From: an uncultured Lachnospiraceae bacterium | GTDB lineage: Bacteria; Bacillota; Clostridia; Lachnospirales; Lachnospiraceae | Length of the DNA: 21,535 bases | Direction of reading: 5' to 3' | Assembly: GCA_958402795.1 (NCBI GenBank) | Contig: CATXUX010000049.1 | Span: 1-21,535, forward strand | Part shown: positions 12,765 through 21,268 of the stretch, in pieces | How the letters are laid out: each line of letters begins with the position of its first letter | Numbering within the stretch: the stretch's first letter is position 1 | The notes under the pieces: generated by a model | The model's database searches: none | Seen by the model: only the letters and a program-made list of their open reading frames with translations | What the model was told of the DNA's origin: nothing | Position numbers and translations under genes: made by a program

Positions 12765-15113
12765 ATGACACTAAAGGAACTTGAAATCGGAAAATCTGCC
12801 GTACTGACCGACGTTGGCGGAAGCGGCGCGCTGCGCCAGCATTTTCTCGATATGGGACTGATTCCCGGCGCGGAGGTGACGATGGTCAAGCTGGCGCCGA
12901 TGGGGGATCCCATGGAGCTTCGAATCCACGGATATGAACTAACGCTCCGGCTTGCAGACGCCGAAAAGATCAAGATCTTACCGATTGAAAAAACAACGGA
13001 AGAAACGGCTGTAAAGAAAGACAAAGCGAATAAGATTCCCCACCCCGGACTGGGTGAAGGCGGAAAATACCACACGAAAGCGGATGAACATCCGATTCCC
13101 GAGGGTGAAACGCTGACATTCGCCCTGGCCGGGAACCAGAACTGCGGAAAGACGACATTTTTTAACTGTCTGACCGGTTCAAACCAGCATGTCGGAAATT
13201 TCCCCGGTGTGACGGTGGACCGAAAAGACGGTGAGATCAAAGGGCACAGCAATACACTGGTGACAGATCTGCCGGGTATTTATTCCATGTCGCCTTACAG
13301 CAGTGAAGAAATCGTAACCCGTGAATTTATTTTGCAGGAAAAGCCGAAAGGAATCATCAATATTGTAGATGCCTCCAACATCGAGCGAAACCTCTATCTG
13401 ACACTGCAGCTTCTGGAACTGGACGTTCCGATGGTCGTTGTTCTCAATATGATGGATGAGGTACGGGAAAACGGCGGCTCCATCCGGATCAATGAAATGG
13501 AAGAGGCGCTGGGCGTTCCGGTCATCCCTGTCTCGGCTGCAAAAAATGAAGGCATTGACGAAGCCATCGATCATGCGCTCCACGTTGCAAAGTACCAGGA
13601 GCGTCCCGGCCGGGTAGATTTCTGCAGCAATGATGAAGAAGGAAGCGCGGTTCACCGCTGTATCCACGGAATCATGCACCTGATCGAAGATCATGCAAAA
13701 GACGCCGGAATTCCGGTTCGCTTTGCTGCCTCCAAACTGGCTGAAGGCGATCCGCTGATTCTGGAAAAACTCAATCTCGACGAAAATGAAAAAGATATGC
13801 TGGAACACATCATTGTCCAGATGGAAAAGGAACGTGGTCTGGACCGGGCGGCTGCGATCGCCGATATGCGGTTCCACTTCATTATGAGAATCTGTGAAGA
13901 GACGGTAGTGAAGCCAAAAGAGAGCCGGGAACATGCCCGAAGCCAAAAGATTGACCGGATCCTGACCGGAAAATATACTGCCATTCCGGCATTTATCCTC
14001 ATTATGGGTCTTGTGTTCTGGCTTACTTTCAGTGTGATCGGACAAGGACTTGCCGATCTGCTGGATATGGGAATTTCCGCCCTGACAAATATCGTAGACT
14101 CTGCACTTACCGCATGGGAAGTCAATCCCGTGCTGCATTCGCTTATCATTGACGGTGTATTTAACGGCGTCGGAAGTGTATTAAGTTTCCTTCCGATCAT
14201 CGTCACGCTGTTCTTCTTCCTTTCACTTCTGGAAGACAGCGGATATATGGCGCGCGTGGCATTTGTAATGGACAAGCTGCTGCGAAAAATCGGACTTTCC
14301 GGAAGAAGCATTGTCCCCATGCTGATCGGATTCGGCTGTACCGTTCCCGGCGTTATGGCAAGCCGGACATTATCCTCAGAACGGGACCGAAAAATGACGA
14401 TCCTGCTAACGCCTTTTATGAGCTGTTCCGCCAAACTGCCGATCTACGCATTTTTTACAGCGGCATTTTTCCCGGAGCATGGTGCGCTGGTCATGATCGC
14501 ACTGTATTTCGGTGGAATCGCAGTTGGAATTCTGGTCGCGCTTCTTATGAAGAAAACCATGTTCCGGGGCGAACCTGTTCCATTTGTCATGGAGCTTCCG
14601 AATTACCGGATGCCCGGCGCAAAAAACGTAGCGCAGCTTCTGTGGGAAAAGGCAAAAGACTTCCTGCAGCGGGCATTTACCGTGATTTTTGTCGCAACGA
14701 TCATCATCTGGTTTTTGCAGACTTTTGACCTGCGCTTTAACATCGTAACCGATTCGAAAGACAGCATCCTCGCTGCCCTTGCCGGTGTGATCGCGCCCGT
14801 CTTCAATCCCCTCGGATTCGGTGACTGGCGGATCTCCACAGCACTCATTACCGGATTCATGGCGAAAGAAAGTGTTGTGTCCACGTTGAATGTGTTGATT
14901 CCGTCTGCGGCAGCGCTGACCGGACTATTGACCACCGTAGATGCCGCTTCCCTGCTCGTATTCTGCCTGCTGTACACCCCCTGTGTGGCGGCAGTCACTT
15001 CCATAAAACGCGAGCTCGGCGGAAAGTGGGCTGTGAAAGTTGTCATCGGGCAGTGCGTGATTGCCTGGATTGCAGCATTTGTTGTACATATCATAGGAAC
15101 GATAATTCTGTAA
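12765..15113 (+). CDS. feoB: FeoA-FeoB fusion, ferrous iron transporter
   Basis: 782 residues. A FeoA SH3-like domain (about 1-74, with LDMGLIPGAEVTM) is joined by a linker (about 75-115) to the FeoB GTPase domain: G1 GNQNCGKT (123-130), switch NFPGVT (145-150), G3 DLPG (168-171), G4 NMMD (228-231) and VSAAKNEG. A helical GDI-like region and the membrane core follow, with Gate-type sequence GCTVPGVMASR and TPCVAAVTSIKRELGG near the end. It takes up Fe(II) across the cytoplasmic membrane. In most bacteria FeoA and FeoB are separate; fusions occur in Clostridia and Bacteroidetes. ATG at 12765 follows AAGGAAGG. It is a single-gene unit under a Fur-type box. Confidence 0.96.
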   Translation: MTLKELEIGKSAVLTDVGGSGALRQHFLDMGLIPGAEVTMVKLAPMGDPMELRIHGYELTLRLADAEKIKILPIEKTTEETAVKKDKANKIPHPGLGEGGKYHTKADEHPIPEGETLTFALAGNQNCGKTTFFNCLTGSNQHVGNFPGVTVDRKDGEIKGHSNTLVTDLPGIYSMSPYSSEEIVTREFILQEKPKGIINIVDASNIERNLYLTLQLLELDVPMVVVLNMMDEVRENGGSIRINEMEEALGVPVIPVSAAKNEGIDEAIDHALHVAKYQERPGRVDFCSNDEEGSAVHRCIHGIMHLIEDHAKDAGIPVRFAASKLAEGDPLILEKLNLDENEKDMLEHIIVQMEKERGLDRAAAIADMRFHFIMRICEETVVKPKESREHARSQKIDRILTGKYTAIPAFILIMGLVFWLTFSVIGQGLADLLDMGISALTNIVDSALTAWEVNPVLHSLIIDGVFNGVGSVLSFLPIIVTLFFFLSLLEDSGYMARVAFVMDKLLRKIGLSGRSIVPMLIGFGCTVPGVMASRTLSSERDRKMTILLTPFMSCSAKLPIYAFFTAAFFPEHGALVMIALYFGGIAVGILVALLMKKTMFRGEPVPFVMELPNYRMPGAKNVAQLLWEKAKDFLQRAFTVIFVATIIIWFLQTFDLRFNIVTDSKDSILAALAGVIAPVFNPLGFGDWRISTALITGFMAKESVVSTLNVLIPSAAALTGLLTTVDAASLLVFCLLYTPCVAAVTSIKRELGGKWAVKVVIGQCVIAWIAAFVVHIIGTIIL

Positions 15114-15137
15114 AGCCGGGGACAAAAGTCCCCGGCT
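15114..15137 (+). terminator. Hairpin between the convergent feoAB and AAA/PD-(D/E)XK genes
   Basis: Perfect 10-bp stem AGCCGGGGAC (15114-15123) with GTCCCCGGCT (15128-15137) and an AAAA loop. It starts right after the feoAB stop and includes part of the opposing gene's stop codon. There is no T-run, so it may act mainly as an RNA end protector for both. Confidence 0.65.
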
Positions 15138-16839
15138 ATGATTTAGCCTTTCCAATCAAAACAGTCTTTCCCCGAAAAGCAAACCCATATTTTCGTATAT
15201 GTTCTTTCGGTATTCCTCTTGCCTCCAACGCAGAAGCGTATTGCTTTTCTTCAATTTGCAAAAGCGCTGCTTCTACTGTATCTTCCAACGATTTTTCGTC
15301 CTCCGGATCCTGAACCTTAAATTCTATAATAATCCCTGCATCAGAAATGCTTCTTGGTTCCAGCATGATGTCATATCTTCCAAAGCCGCTCTCCCGATTT
15401 GACGTAATCATGTATCGGTTTTCCAACGTAACCATCAGTCCCAGAACAAATCCATGATAAAAGCGTTCCGGTTCACTCTCCTCCGATGGCTTATTCCCAC
15501 TGTCAAAATAACTGAACATCACTCTGGCCACCCGGTTCATATAGGCATTCATTGCTTTTACATCATCCTGCAGGAGCGCTTCTATAAATGCGTTATAACT
15601 GGATGAAGATGAAGAAAACCATCCTCGGATCATATTTCGAAACATAATCATTGTTTCGAAATTCGTGATTTCCAATTCATAAATTTCTTTCCATTCTTTG
15701 TATTCAAACTGTTCCGTTCTATAATCTTTTACTTTCAGATATCCACTCGCCAAAAGCAGACTCCAAATTGAACTTTCGTCCTTGTCAAGTTGATTATAAA
15801 CAATTTGTTCATCTATTTCTGCTTCTATCGTTTTTCCACCAAGCAGCTGACTAAACGCCTCTTTTATCTGAGTTCCCCCTTGTCGAATCAGCTTCCCCAC
15901 AAGATCATTACTACTTGTATTTGCCCAATAAATTCCGACACGCCTCTCCGACAGATAATTAATGATTGACCAGGGATTATATATATCCTTTATATTACCA
16001 AATGTAAATCCATCGTACCATCTCTTAACCTCTTCTTTCTTATCAGAGAGACCATACTCTTCCAGTGCCTGGAAAACTTCTTCTTCCGTAAAACCAAAAG
16101 AAGTTCCATATGCTGATGAAGTTGTCGTTACCACTTTTAAATTATTTAAGTCTGAAAAAATAGATTCCTTGCTCACCCTGGTAATTCCCGTCAAAATCGC
16201 CCGCTCAAGATACGGATTTCCTTTGAAAGTGGCATTGAATAAATTACGAGTGAATGCCGTCAGTTCTTCCCAGTATCCTTCCACATATGCTTCCTGTACA
16301 GGAGTATCATACTCATCCAAAAGAATGATGACTTTTTTCCCATAATAGCGGAACAAATAATTTGACATTCTTTTCAGCGCTATGGAAATTTCTGAGTCCC
16401 GCATATCAGTAGATATACTGCGAAAGTATAGTTTTTCATTTTCTTCCATAAAGTCTTCATTCACAAGAAACGCATACTTATTATACAAATCTACAATCGT
16501 TTGACAGATTTTTATCCTTGCATCCTCATAACACGTTTCCTTTACATCTGCAAAACTAAGTGAAATAACCGGATAAGTTCCCTGTAGTTTTCGGTATTTT
16601 TCTTCTTTCCAGATTTTGAGTTCCTGAAACAATTGACTGTTTTTATATCTCACAGAGAAAAAATGCTCTGTCATACTCATCGTTAATGTCTTGCCAAATC
16701 GCCGGGGACGTGTAATCAATGTAACATCATCCATTGATTCCCACCACTCTTTGATAAACATCGTTTTATCTATATAAAAAACCTTCCGGGTAAGGATTTT
16801 TTCAAAGTCTTGTATTCCAATCCCAACTGTTCTTGCCAT
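15136..16839 (-). CDS. AAA-ATPase-like/PD-(D/E)XK nuclease-like protein (PF09820 + PF08011)
   Basis: 567 residues. N-terminal AAA-ATPase-like domain: degenerate Walker A RPRRFGKT (44-51, without the usual glycines), Walker B VIILLDEYD (170-178) and the family mark TGITRVSKESIFS (217-229). The C-terminal PD-(D/E)XK fold keeps the acidic residue in GRYDIML (487-493) and EFK (506-508), followed by QIEEKQY. These proteins are common in several copies in anaerobic gut bacteria; their role is not established, though a nuclease-like defence or mobile-element link has been suggested. A run of six serines (WFSSSSSSY) lies between the domains. ATG at 16839 follows AAGGTG. It is a lone gene with its own promoter, different from its neighbours in having no tie to metal or amino acid use. 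Confidence 0.9.
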   Translation of the reverse strand: MARTVGIGIQDFEKILTRKVFYIDKTMFIKEWWESMDDVTLITRPRRFGKTLTMSMTEHFFSVRYKNSQLFQELKIWKEEKYRKLQGTYPVISLSFADVKETCYEDARIKICQTIVDLYNKYAFLVNEDFMEENEKLYFRSISTDMRDSEISIALKRMSNYLFRYYGKKVIILLDEYDTPVQEAYVEGYWEELTAFTRNLFNATFKGNPYLERAILTGITRVSKESIFSDLNNLKVVTTTSSAYGTSFGFTEEEVFQALEEYGLSDKKEEVKRWYDGFTFGNIKDIYNPWSIINYLSERRVGIYWANTSSNDLVGKLIRQGGTQIKEAFSQLLGGKTIEAEIDEQIVYNQLDKDESSIWSLLLASGYLKVKDYRTEQFEYKEWKEIYELEITNFETMIMFRNMIRGWFSSSSSSYNAFIEALLQDDVKAMNAYMNRVARVMFSYFDSGNKPSEESEPERFYHGFVLGLMVTLENRYMITSNRESGFGRYDIMLEPRSISDAGIIIEFKVQDPEDEKSLEDTVEAALLQIEEKQYASALEARGIPKEHIRKYGFAFRGKTVLIGKAKS

Positions 16840-16900
16840 GCTGTCACCTTCTTTCTATCCATTCTATTTAATGTCACTGTTACCCTCTGCTGATAACACT

Positions 16901-16929
16901 ATTATATTCCATCCTGCCACGCATGTCCA
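16901..16929 (-). promoter_or_regulatory. Promoter of the AAA/PD-(D/E)XK gene
   Basis: TGGACA (16929-16924), 17-nt spacer, TATAAT (16906-16901) on the - strand. Confidence 0.65.
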
Positions 16930-16939
16930 GCTATGTATT

Positions 16940-16977
16940 ATCAGATGCGCAGAGGTCAATACCACTGCGCATCTGAT
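16940..16977 (-). terminator. Hairpin ending the ridA-permease-lyase operon
   Basis: 13-bp perfect stem (16940-16952 with 16965-16977), 12-nt loop, 12 bp past the redoxin remnant's stop. There is no T-run on the - strand. Confidence 0.6.
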
Positions 16978-16988
16978 ATGTTTCATTT

Positions 16989-17150
16989 TTACTTTGCCAG
17001 CAGTTCTGTGAGTTCTTCCACACCCGGAATATCTCCTGCTGCTTTTCCGTAATGAACATACTCTATATGACAGCTTTCATCCAGTACAAATGCTGCCGGA
17101 AGCTGGAGCTCATTTTCCTCACTGATATCCTTCCTGGTCTGCAAGTCCGC
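16989..17150 (-). pseudogene. 3' remnant of a redoxin (peroxiredoxin-like) gene
   Basis: About 53 codons survive: from ADLQTRKDISEENELQLPAA, then FVLDESCHIEYVHYGKAAGD and a closing ELTELLAK. This is the C-terminal part of a thioredoxin-fold redoxin (the LPAAFVLDE strand with the cis-proline, then the YVHYGK strand). The N-terminal half with the active cysteines is missing. It begins exactly where the C-S lyase homology ends (about 17150), in another frame, and has no start codon or ribosome site of its own. The simplest reading is a deletion that joined the end of the lyase gene to the end of a downstream redoxin gene. Confidence 0.7.
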
Positions 17151-18357
17151 CGTTAAATACATATTTGTCCAGACGGTCAAACGCCTCCTGTACCCGGGAA
17201 AGCGGCAGTGCAAGATTCATACGGATCGAGCATGGTCCGTGGAACATTCTGCCGTCCTGCCATGCAACGCCGACATCCCAGCCTGCCTGCTGCAGTTCAC
17301 CGATGGTCTTATCATGAGCCTCGCACCATTTCGTACAGTCAAGGAACAGCATGTATGTTCCCTCCGGACGGGATACTTCCACCCCGTCAAAATGATCGCG
17401 GATGTAATCACAGGCATAATTGACATTCCCGGTGATCACTTCGCAGAGTTCGTCCACCCACTCGTATCCCTCTGGTTTATACGCACCGATGAGTGCATGC
17501 ATCGAAAGCACATTCATATCATTATAATGTGGCTTGCTGCCCTTGGCAACGACACGGTCACGCAGATATTTGTTATAAATAATATGATAGCTTCCGACCA
17601 GACCGGCAAGATTGAACGTCTTGCTTGGCGCATATACCGCTACCGTGCGGTTTTTCGCGTCTTCACTGACCATCTGCGTCGGAATATGTTTATGCCCTTC
17701 CAAAATGATATCTGACCAGATCTCATCGGAAATCACAAGACAGTCGTTCGCCTTATAGACTTCCATTGCCTTCTCAATCTCCCAGCGCTCCCAGACACGG
17801 CCGCACGGATTATGAGGACTGCAGAAGATCGCCACATGGATATTTTCCATCTTGATCTTCATATCCATATCTTCGTAATCCATCCGCCAGACGCCATTCT
17901 CATCCTTTACAAGCGGACTGTGGACGATCTTGTATCCATTATTGCTGACACTCATCGTAAAGCCTATGTAAGTCGGACTGTGCAGAAGCACCGCATCTCC
18001 CGGCGCCGCAAATGCAGTCAGCGCAGACATCACGCCGCCAAGCACACCATTTTCATATCCGATGCATTCCTTCGTCAGTCCGGTCACTCCGTTACGTGTC
18101 TCATGCCATTTGATGATCGAATCATAATACTCATCCGTCGGCTGGAAATACCCGTATGCCGGATGCTTCGCCCGCTCGATGATCGCTTCCGGGATCGTCG
18201 GAACCGTCGGGAAATTCATATCGGCAACCCACATCGGGATTGCGTCAAATCCGTCTTTGGGTTCACTCGGTGTGAATCCCGGCATCGCGCCCAGTCCGTC
18301 CACTGCCATGGCGTCCTTGCCGTGGCGATCCATAATCGATGTAAAATCGTACTTCAT
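17119..18357 (-). CDS. MalY/PatB-type PLP-dependent C-S lyase (cystathionine beta-lyase, aminotransferase fold I)
   Basis: 412 residues. The fold-type I aminotransferase shape is clear: MWVADMNFP (42-50), HSPTY (126-130), SPHNPCGRVW (180-189), SDEIWSD (210-216), the PLP lysine in SKTFNLAG (K246 in 245-252) and RMNLALP (379-385). Members split cystathionine or cysteine to pyruvate, ammonia and a thiol or H2S through an aminoacrylate intermediate. ATG at 18357 follows AAAGGAG. The family normally ends near KYVFN (about 402); here the frame runs on for 10 odd residues (GGLADQEGYQ) into the redoxin remnant, so the original stop was lost. It is the third gene of an operon with ridA and a permease, which fits uptake and breakdown of a sulfur or hydroxy amino acid. 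Confidence 0.9.
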   Translation of the reverse strand: MKYDFTSIMDRHGKDAMAVDGLGAMPGFTPSEPKDGFDAIPMWVADMNFPTVPTIPEAIIERAKHPAYGYFQPTDEYYDSIIKWHETRNGVTGLTKECIGYENGVLGGVMSALTAFAAPGDAVLLHSPTYIGFTMSVSNNGYKIVHSPLVKDENGVWRMDYEDMDMKIKMENIHVAIFCSPHNPCGRVWERWEIEKAMEVYKANDCLVISDEIWSDIILEGHKHIPTQMVSEDAKNRTVAVYAPSKTFNLAGLVGSYHIIYNKYLRDRVVAKGSKPHYNDMNVLSMHALIGAYKPEGYEWVDELCEVITGNVNYACDYIRDHFDGVEVSRPEGTYMLFLDCTKWCEAHDKTIGELQQAGWDVGVAWQDGRMFHGPCSIRMNLALPLSRVQEAFDRLDKYVFNGGLADQEGYQ

Positions 18358-18426
18358 AACAGCATTTCTCCTTTTGTTTTTTTATTTTCCCGGGCACAAA
18401 GTGTCCGTCCATGCAAAGCATTTGAT

Positions 18427-19806
18427 CTAGTCTACATCATCTGCGATCGCCTGCTCAATGATCATTTTTTTATTAGCGGCAAGTTGTTCTTTGGAAACAG
18501 CTCCCTGCTTTAACCGCAATGCAGACAACCCGATCAGCGCTACTACAATAATAATGCAAATAATAGAATCTGTAAAGGTCAGTTCCACGAATAAGTTATA
18601 TGCAACAACTCCGGCGCAGAACGCTCCCAGCACGCAGCATACATTCCAGAACCACACAGGCATTCTCAGCGAACGTTTTTCCCACTGCTCGGGATATTTC
18701 TTCGGAAGTGTAATGCAGGCAAGATTCATATAAATGTTCATCAGCATTGTCGGGATCATAACGAGTGAAACCACACTGTCCAGTCCCATGCCTGTCAGGA
18801 TCGGGAATATACTGATAATATAAAACAGCAGATAGGTTACGTATGGATATCCGCTTTTTGTAGATTTTTTAAAAATCGCCGGCATCCAGCCATCCTCGGC
18901 AATCTTTATCATCGGATACCGCATCATGCCGATTCCCCCTAGCAAGGAACTCACAATCGCCCCCACTCCGCCGCCGACTACAAAGAACAAGTATAATCCT
19001 GTCGGAAAGATTGCTTCTGCAGTAACACTGATATTTGCCCCTGCCACCTGATCATAGGGAAGCACACCGGAAGCAGCATATGCCATCAGTGCATAAATCA
19101 CGGCAAGTAAAAGAGTAACAATCAGAATAGCTTTCGGTATCGTCCTTTTCGGTTTTTCTGTCACTGCCGCCATAGAAATCGGCGCCATCGTTGTTCCCTG
19201 ACACGCCCATCCCATGACAGCGATCGCGGCAACAACACCTGCAAACCCATTCCGGAAGAAACCGCCGTCATATGTGGAGGAAAAAAAGTTTCCCGCATCA
19301 ACCTTTGTTACCCCAAAGACAACAAACAACGCCAGTGCCGCCACAAGAAGAATTGTGACCAGATTTTCCAGGATCGTGATAAAGCGAGATCCCTTTATAC
19401 TCGCGGCAAACGCAAGCGTCATGATCAGAAGTGAACACAATGTCGAATAGTTTTTTAATCCCGGAATAATCACACACAGATAATCCGTAACCCCAATTGC
19501 ATAGCCTGAAAAAGCAAATCCACCGACTACAGTAAAAAAGGCACTGATTCCGCTCATAACCGGCGAAAAAAGCATTGTTTTCATGCTGTAATCGCCGCCT
19601 TTTAAAACAAACATAGAAGGCATAGCAAGCTGATACCAGTATGCGAGGAGCATAAAGAAGCATCCGATTGCACAGACGAGAACTATCGACCGTCCCGTAT
19701 ATGCGATTCCGTAACCCAGCAGCAGAAAAATGCCGGTACCGATCGCGCCTCCCAGACCAAGACCGACAATATTGATTGTTTTTAGTTTCTTTCCTTTCTC
19801 TTCCAT
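18427..19806 (-). CDS. APC-superfamily amino acid permease
   Basis: 459 residues with about twelve membrane helices. The first helix holds GLGLGGAIGTGIFLLLG (about 15-31), the substrate-binding GxG-type turn of APC transporters, and the sixth-helix region reads GWACQGTTMAPISMAAVTE. It imports or exchanges amino acids; the substrate is not readable, but its operon with a C-S lyase and RidA suggests cysteine, cystathionine, serine or a D-amino acid. The start is ATG at 19806, with GGAGG 10 nt before it; a longer frame from 19875 lacks a ribosome site and would add a charged leader. It lies 101 bp after ridA and 69 bp before the lyase gene. Confidence 0.88.
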   Translation of the reverse strand: MEEKGKKLKTINIVGLGLGGAIGTGIFLLLGYGIAYTGRSIVLVCAIGCFFMLLAYWYQLAMPSMFVLKGGDYSMKTMLFSPVMSGISAFFTVVGGFAFSGYAIGVTDYLCVIIPGLKNYSTLCSLLIMTLAFAASIKGSRFITILENLVTILLVAALALFVVFGVTKVDAGNFFSSTYDGGFFRNGFAGVVAAIAVMGWACQGTTMAPISMAAVTEKPKRTIPKAILIVTLLLAVIYALMAYAASGVLPYDQVAGANISVTAEAIFPTGLYLFFVVGGGVGAIVSSLLGGIGMMRYPMIKIAEDGWMPAIFKKSTKSGYPYVTYLLFYIISIFPILTGMGLDSVVSLVMIPTMLMNIYMNLACITLPKKYPEQWEKRSLRMPVWFWNVCCVLGAFCAGVVAYNLFVELTFTDSIICIIIVVALIGLSALRLKQGAVSKEQLAANKKMIIEQAIADDVD

Positions 19807-19907
19807 ATCGACATTTCCTCCGTATCGTATTTCCTTCCCGATCTCCGGGATAACCCAGAAGCCTGCCCGGTACACAGGGCGGTTCCATTTCCATCAGTTT
19901 CTACCGC

Positions 19908-20288
19908 TTATCTGAGAGCTATCGCCTCGATTTCAACCAGCGCGTCTTTCGGCAGCGCCGCGACCTGCACCGCTGATCTTGCCGGACAGTCGCCTTTAAA
20001 ATACCGGGCATACACCTCATTCATTGCGGCAAAATCGTTCATGTCCTTAAGGAAAACGGTTACTTTTGCCACGTTTTCCAGGGAAAGTCCCGCCTCAGCC
20101 AGAACAGCCTGTACGTTTTTCAGTGACTGCTCTGCCTGACTGGTGATGTCTTCCCCTGCAAAATTCCCGGTTTCCGGGTTGATCGGAAGCTGACCGGACA
20201 CATAAACGGTTCCGTTTCCGGCAATTCCCTGTGAATACGGTCCGATTGCCGCCGGTGCATTTTGAGTCAAAATTACTTTTTTGCTCAT
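19908..20288 (-). CDS. ridA: RidA, enamine/imine deaminase
   Basis: 126 residues, the normal family length. Key residues are present: GPYSQ (16-20), the catalytic-site arginine in CPARSAV (R104) and the glutamate in VEIEAIA (118-124). RidA proteins are soluble trimers that hydrolyse 2-aminoacrylate and related imines to keto acids and ammonia, protecting PLP enzymes. The C-S lyase in this operon produces exactly such an intermediate. ATG at 20288 follows AAAGGAG. It is the first gene of the operon, under the divergent YheO-type regulator. Confidence 0.95.
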   Translation of the reverse strand: MSKKVILTQNAPAAIGPYSQGIAGNGTVYVSGQLPINPETGNFAGEDITSQAEQSLKNVQAVLAEAGLSLENVAKVTVFLKDMNDFAAMNEVYARYFKGDCPARSAVQVAALPKDALVEIEAIALR

Positions 20289-20324
20289 TTTTTCATCTCC
20301 TTTTTGTTTGTTTTTACAATAAAT

Positions 20325-20413
20325 AAATTATCATTTGATAATTTTATTGTCATTGTGTCTATATATTATAATATTTTTATCACTTTGTAAAGTATTTTAT
20401 CATAAACTGATAA
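20325..20413. promoter_or_regulatory. Array of TTATCA/TGATAA operator words
   Basis: Five copies of the hexamer: 20328-20333, 20336-20341 (inverted), 20377-20382, 20397-20402 and 20408-20413 (inverted). The first pair makes a 20-nt perfect palindrome (20325-20344) just downstream of the ridA start site, the last pair an 8-5-8 inverted repeat (20395-20415), and the single copy lies upstream of the ridA -10. Likely binding sites for the YheO-type regulator encoded next door; the protein-site match is inferred. Confidence 0.6.
20365..20370 (-). promoter_or_regulatory. ridA operon -10 box
   Basis: TATAAT at 20370-20365 on the - strand. The -35 is imprecise (TTTACA lies 15 nt upstream, short of the usual 17), so the promoter may depend on an activator. 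Confidence 0.5.
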
Positions 20414-20443
20414 AAAAATTTTCACGTTGCACAAATAATACCA

Positions 20444-20472
20444 TTGCGTAAAAAGAATGTTCTTGTTATAAT
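20444..20472 (+). promoter_or_regulatory. Promoter of the YheO-type regulator gene
   Basis: TTGCGT (20444-20449), 17-nt spacer, TATAAT (20467-20472) with a TG extension. Confidence 0.65.
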
Positions 20473-20534
20473 AGGAAAATAATAGCAGCCAAGCATTCGA
20501 AGCTGCCATCACAAATCAAGGCAGGTAATTACAA

Positions 20535-21176
20535 ATGACAGACGAAGAAGTACTACAGATGTACATCCACATCGCCCCTTTTCTGGCAGAAGTCTGCGGT
20601 CCGGGCAGCGAGATTGCCGTCCACGATACCGCCAATCCCGAACATTCGCTCGTAGCGATTTACAATAACGTATCCGCCCGGGAGATCGGCAATCCCCTGA
20701 CTGATCTCGCCAGAGACATTGTAGACAAAGGAATCTATACGAACGCCGACTATCTGGCAAATTACACAGGCCGGAACAAAAACGGCGAATTTCTTTCCTC
20801 TACCTATTTCATAAAAAATGAAGGACGCCTGATCGGACTTCTATGTGTCAACAAAGACATGAATTCCGTCCAGGAATTAAGCAGCGCCGTCTCGAATCTT
20901 CTGACCAGATTTAATCTGTCTAAATGTGAAGACACCGAGTTCTCAGAAAGCCTGGACAAGCCAATGCCAAGCCTGATGCGGGAGCGCATCGCGGAAATCA
21001 TCGCGGAAAGCGGAATTCCTCCTGCCCGGATGTCGGTTCAGGAAAAGGTTCATATCGTCCATAAAATGGATGATGACGGCATTCTGAAAGTAAAAGGCTC
21101 TGTTGCTGAGATTGCTTCACAGCTTTCCGTGTCGGTTCCCACCGTTTACCGCTATCTGAACAAATCAGAACAATAA
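20535..21176 (+). CDS. YheO/DauR-type transcriptional regulator (PAS-like + HTH)
   Basis: 213 residues. The N-terminal YheO PAS-like domain (about 5-115) includes EIAVHDTANPEHSLVAI and YTGRNKNGEFLSSTYF. The C-terminal helix-turn-helix (about 150-211) ends VAEIASQLSVSVPTVYRYL. Members such as DauR sense amino acid metabolites and control catabolic operons that often include RidA, permeases and PLP enzymes. ATG at 20535 follows AAGGCAGG. It is divergent from the ridA operon and shares its operator-rich control region, so it most likely regulates that operon and itself. Whether it represses or activates cannot be told. Confidence 0.9.
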   Translation: MTDEEVLQMYIHIAPFLAEVCGPGSEIAVHDTANPEHSLVAIYNNVSAREIGNPLTDLARDIVDKGIYTNADYLANYTGRNKNGEFLSSTYFIKNEGRLIGLLCVNKDMNSVQELSSAVSNLLTRFNLSKCEDTEFSESLDKPMPSLMRERIAEIIAESGIPPARMSVQEKVHIVHKMDDDGILKVKGSVAEIASQLSVSVPTVYRYLNKSEQ

Positions 21177-21220
21177 CAACGGGACCTCAGCCTGATCTGA
21201 AATATTCTTTTGTAAATAAA

Positions 21221-21268
21221 AAGGACGCTTCCGCCCGGTTTTTCCGGATGAAAACGTCCTTGTTTTTC
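21221..21268 (+). terminator. Terminator of the YheO-type regulator gene
   Basis: Outer stem AAGGACG (21221-21227) with CGTCCTT (21255-21261), inner CCGG/CCGG stem (21235-21238 with 21244-21247), followed by GTTTTT. Confidence 0.75.

Noticed and set aside
12704..14434. Long open frames (182, 319 and 247 codons) on the - strand opposite feoAB
   Set aside because: They lie antiparallel to a gene with every FeoAB motif, have no ribosome sites, and read as low-complexity or Ser/Arg-rich text. They are codon-bias shadows.
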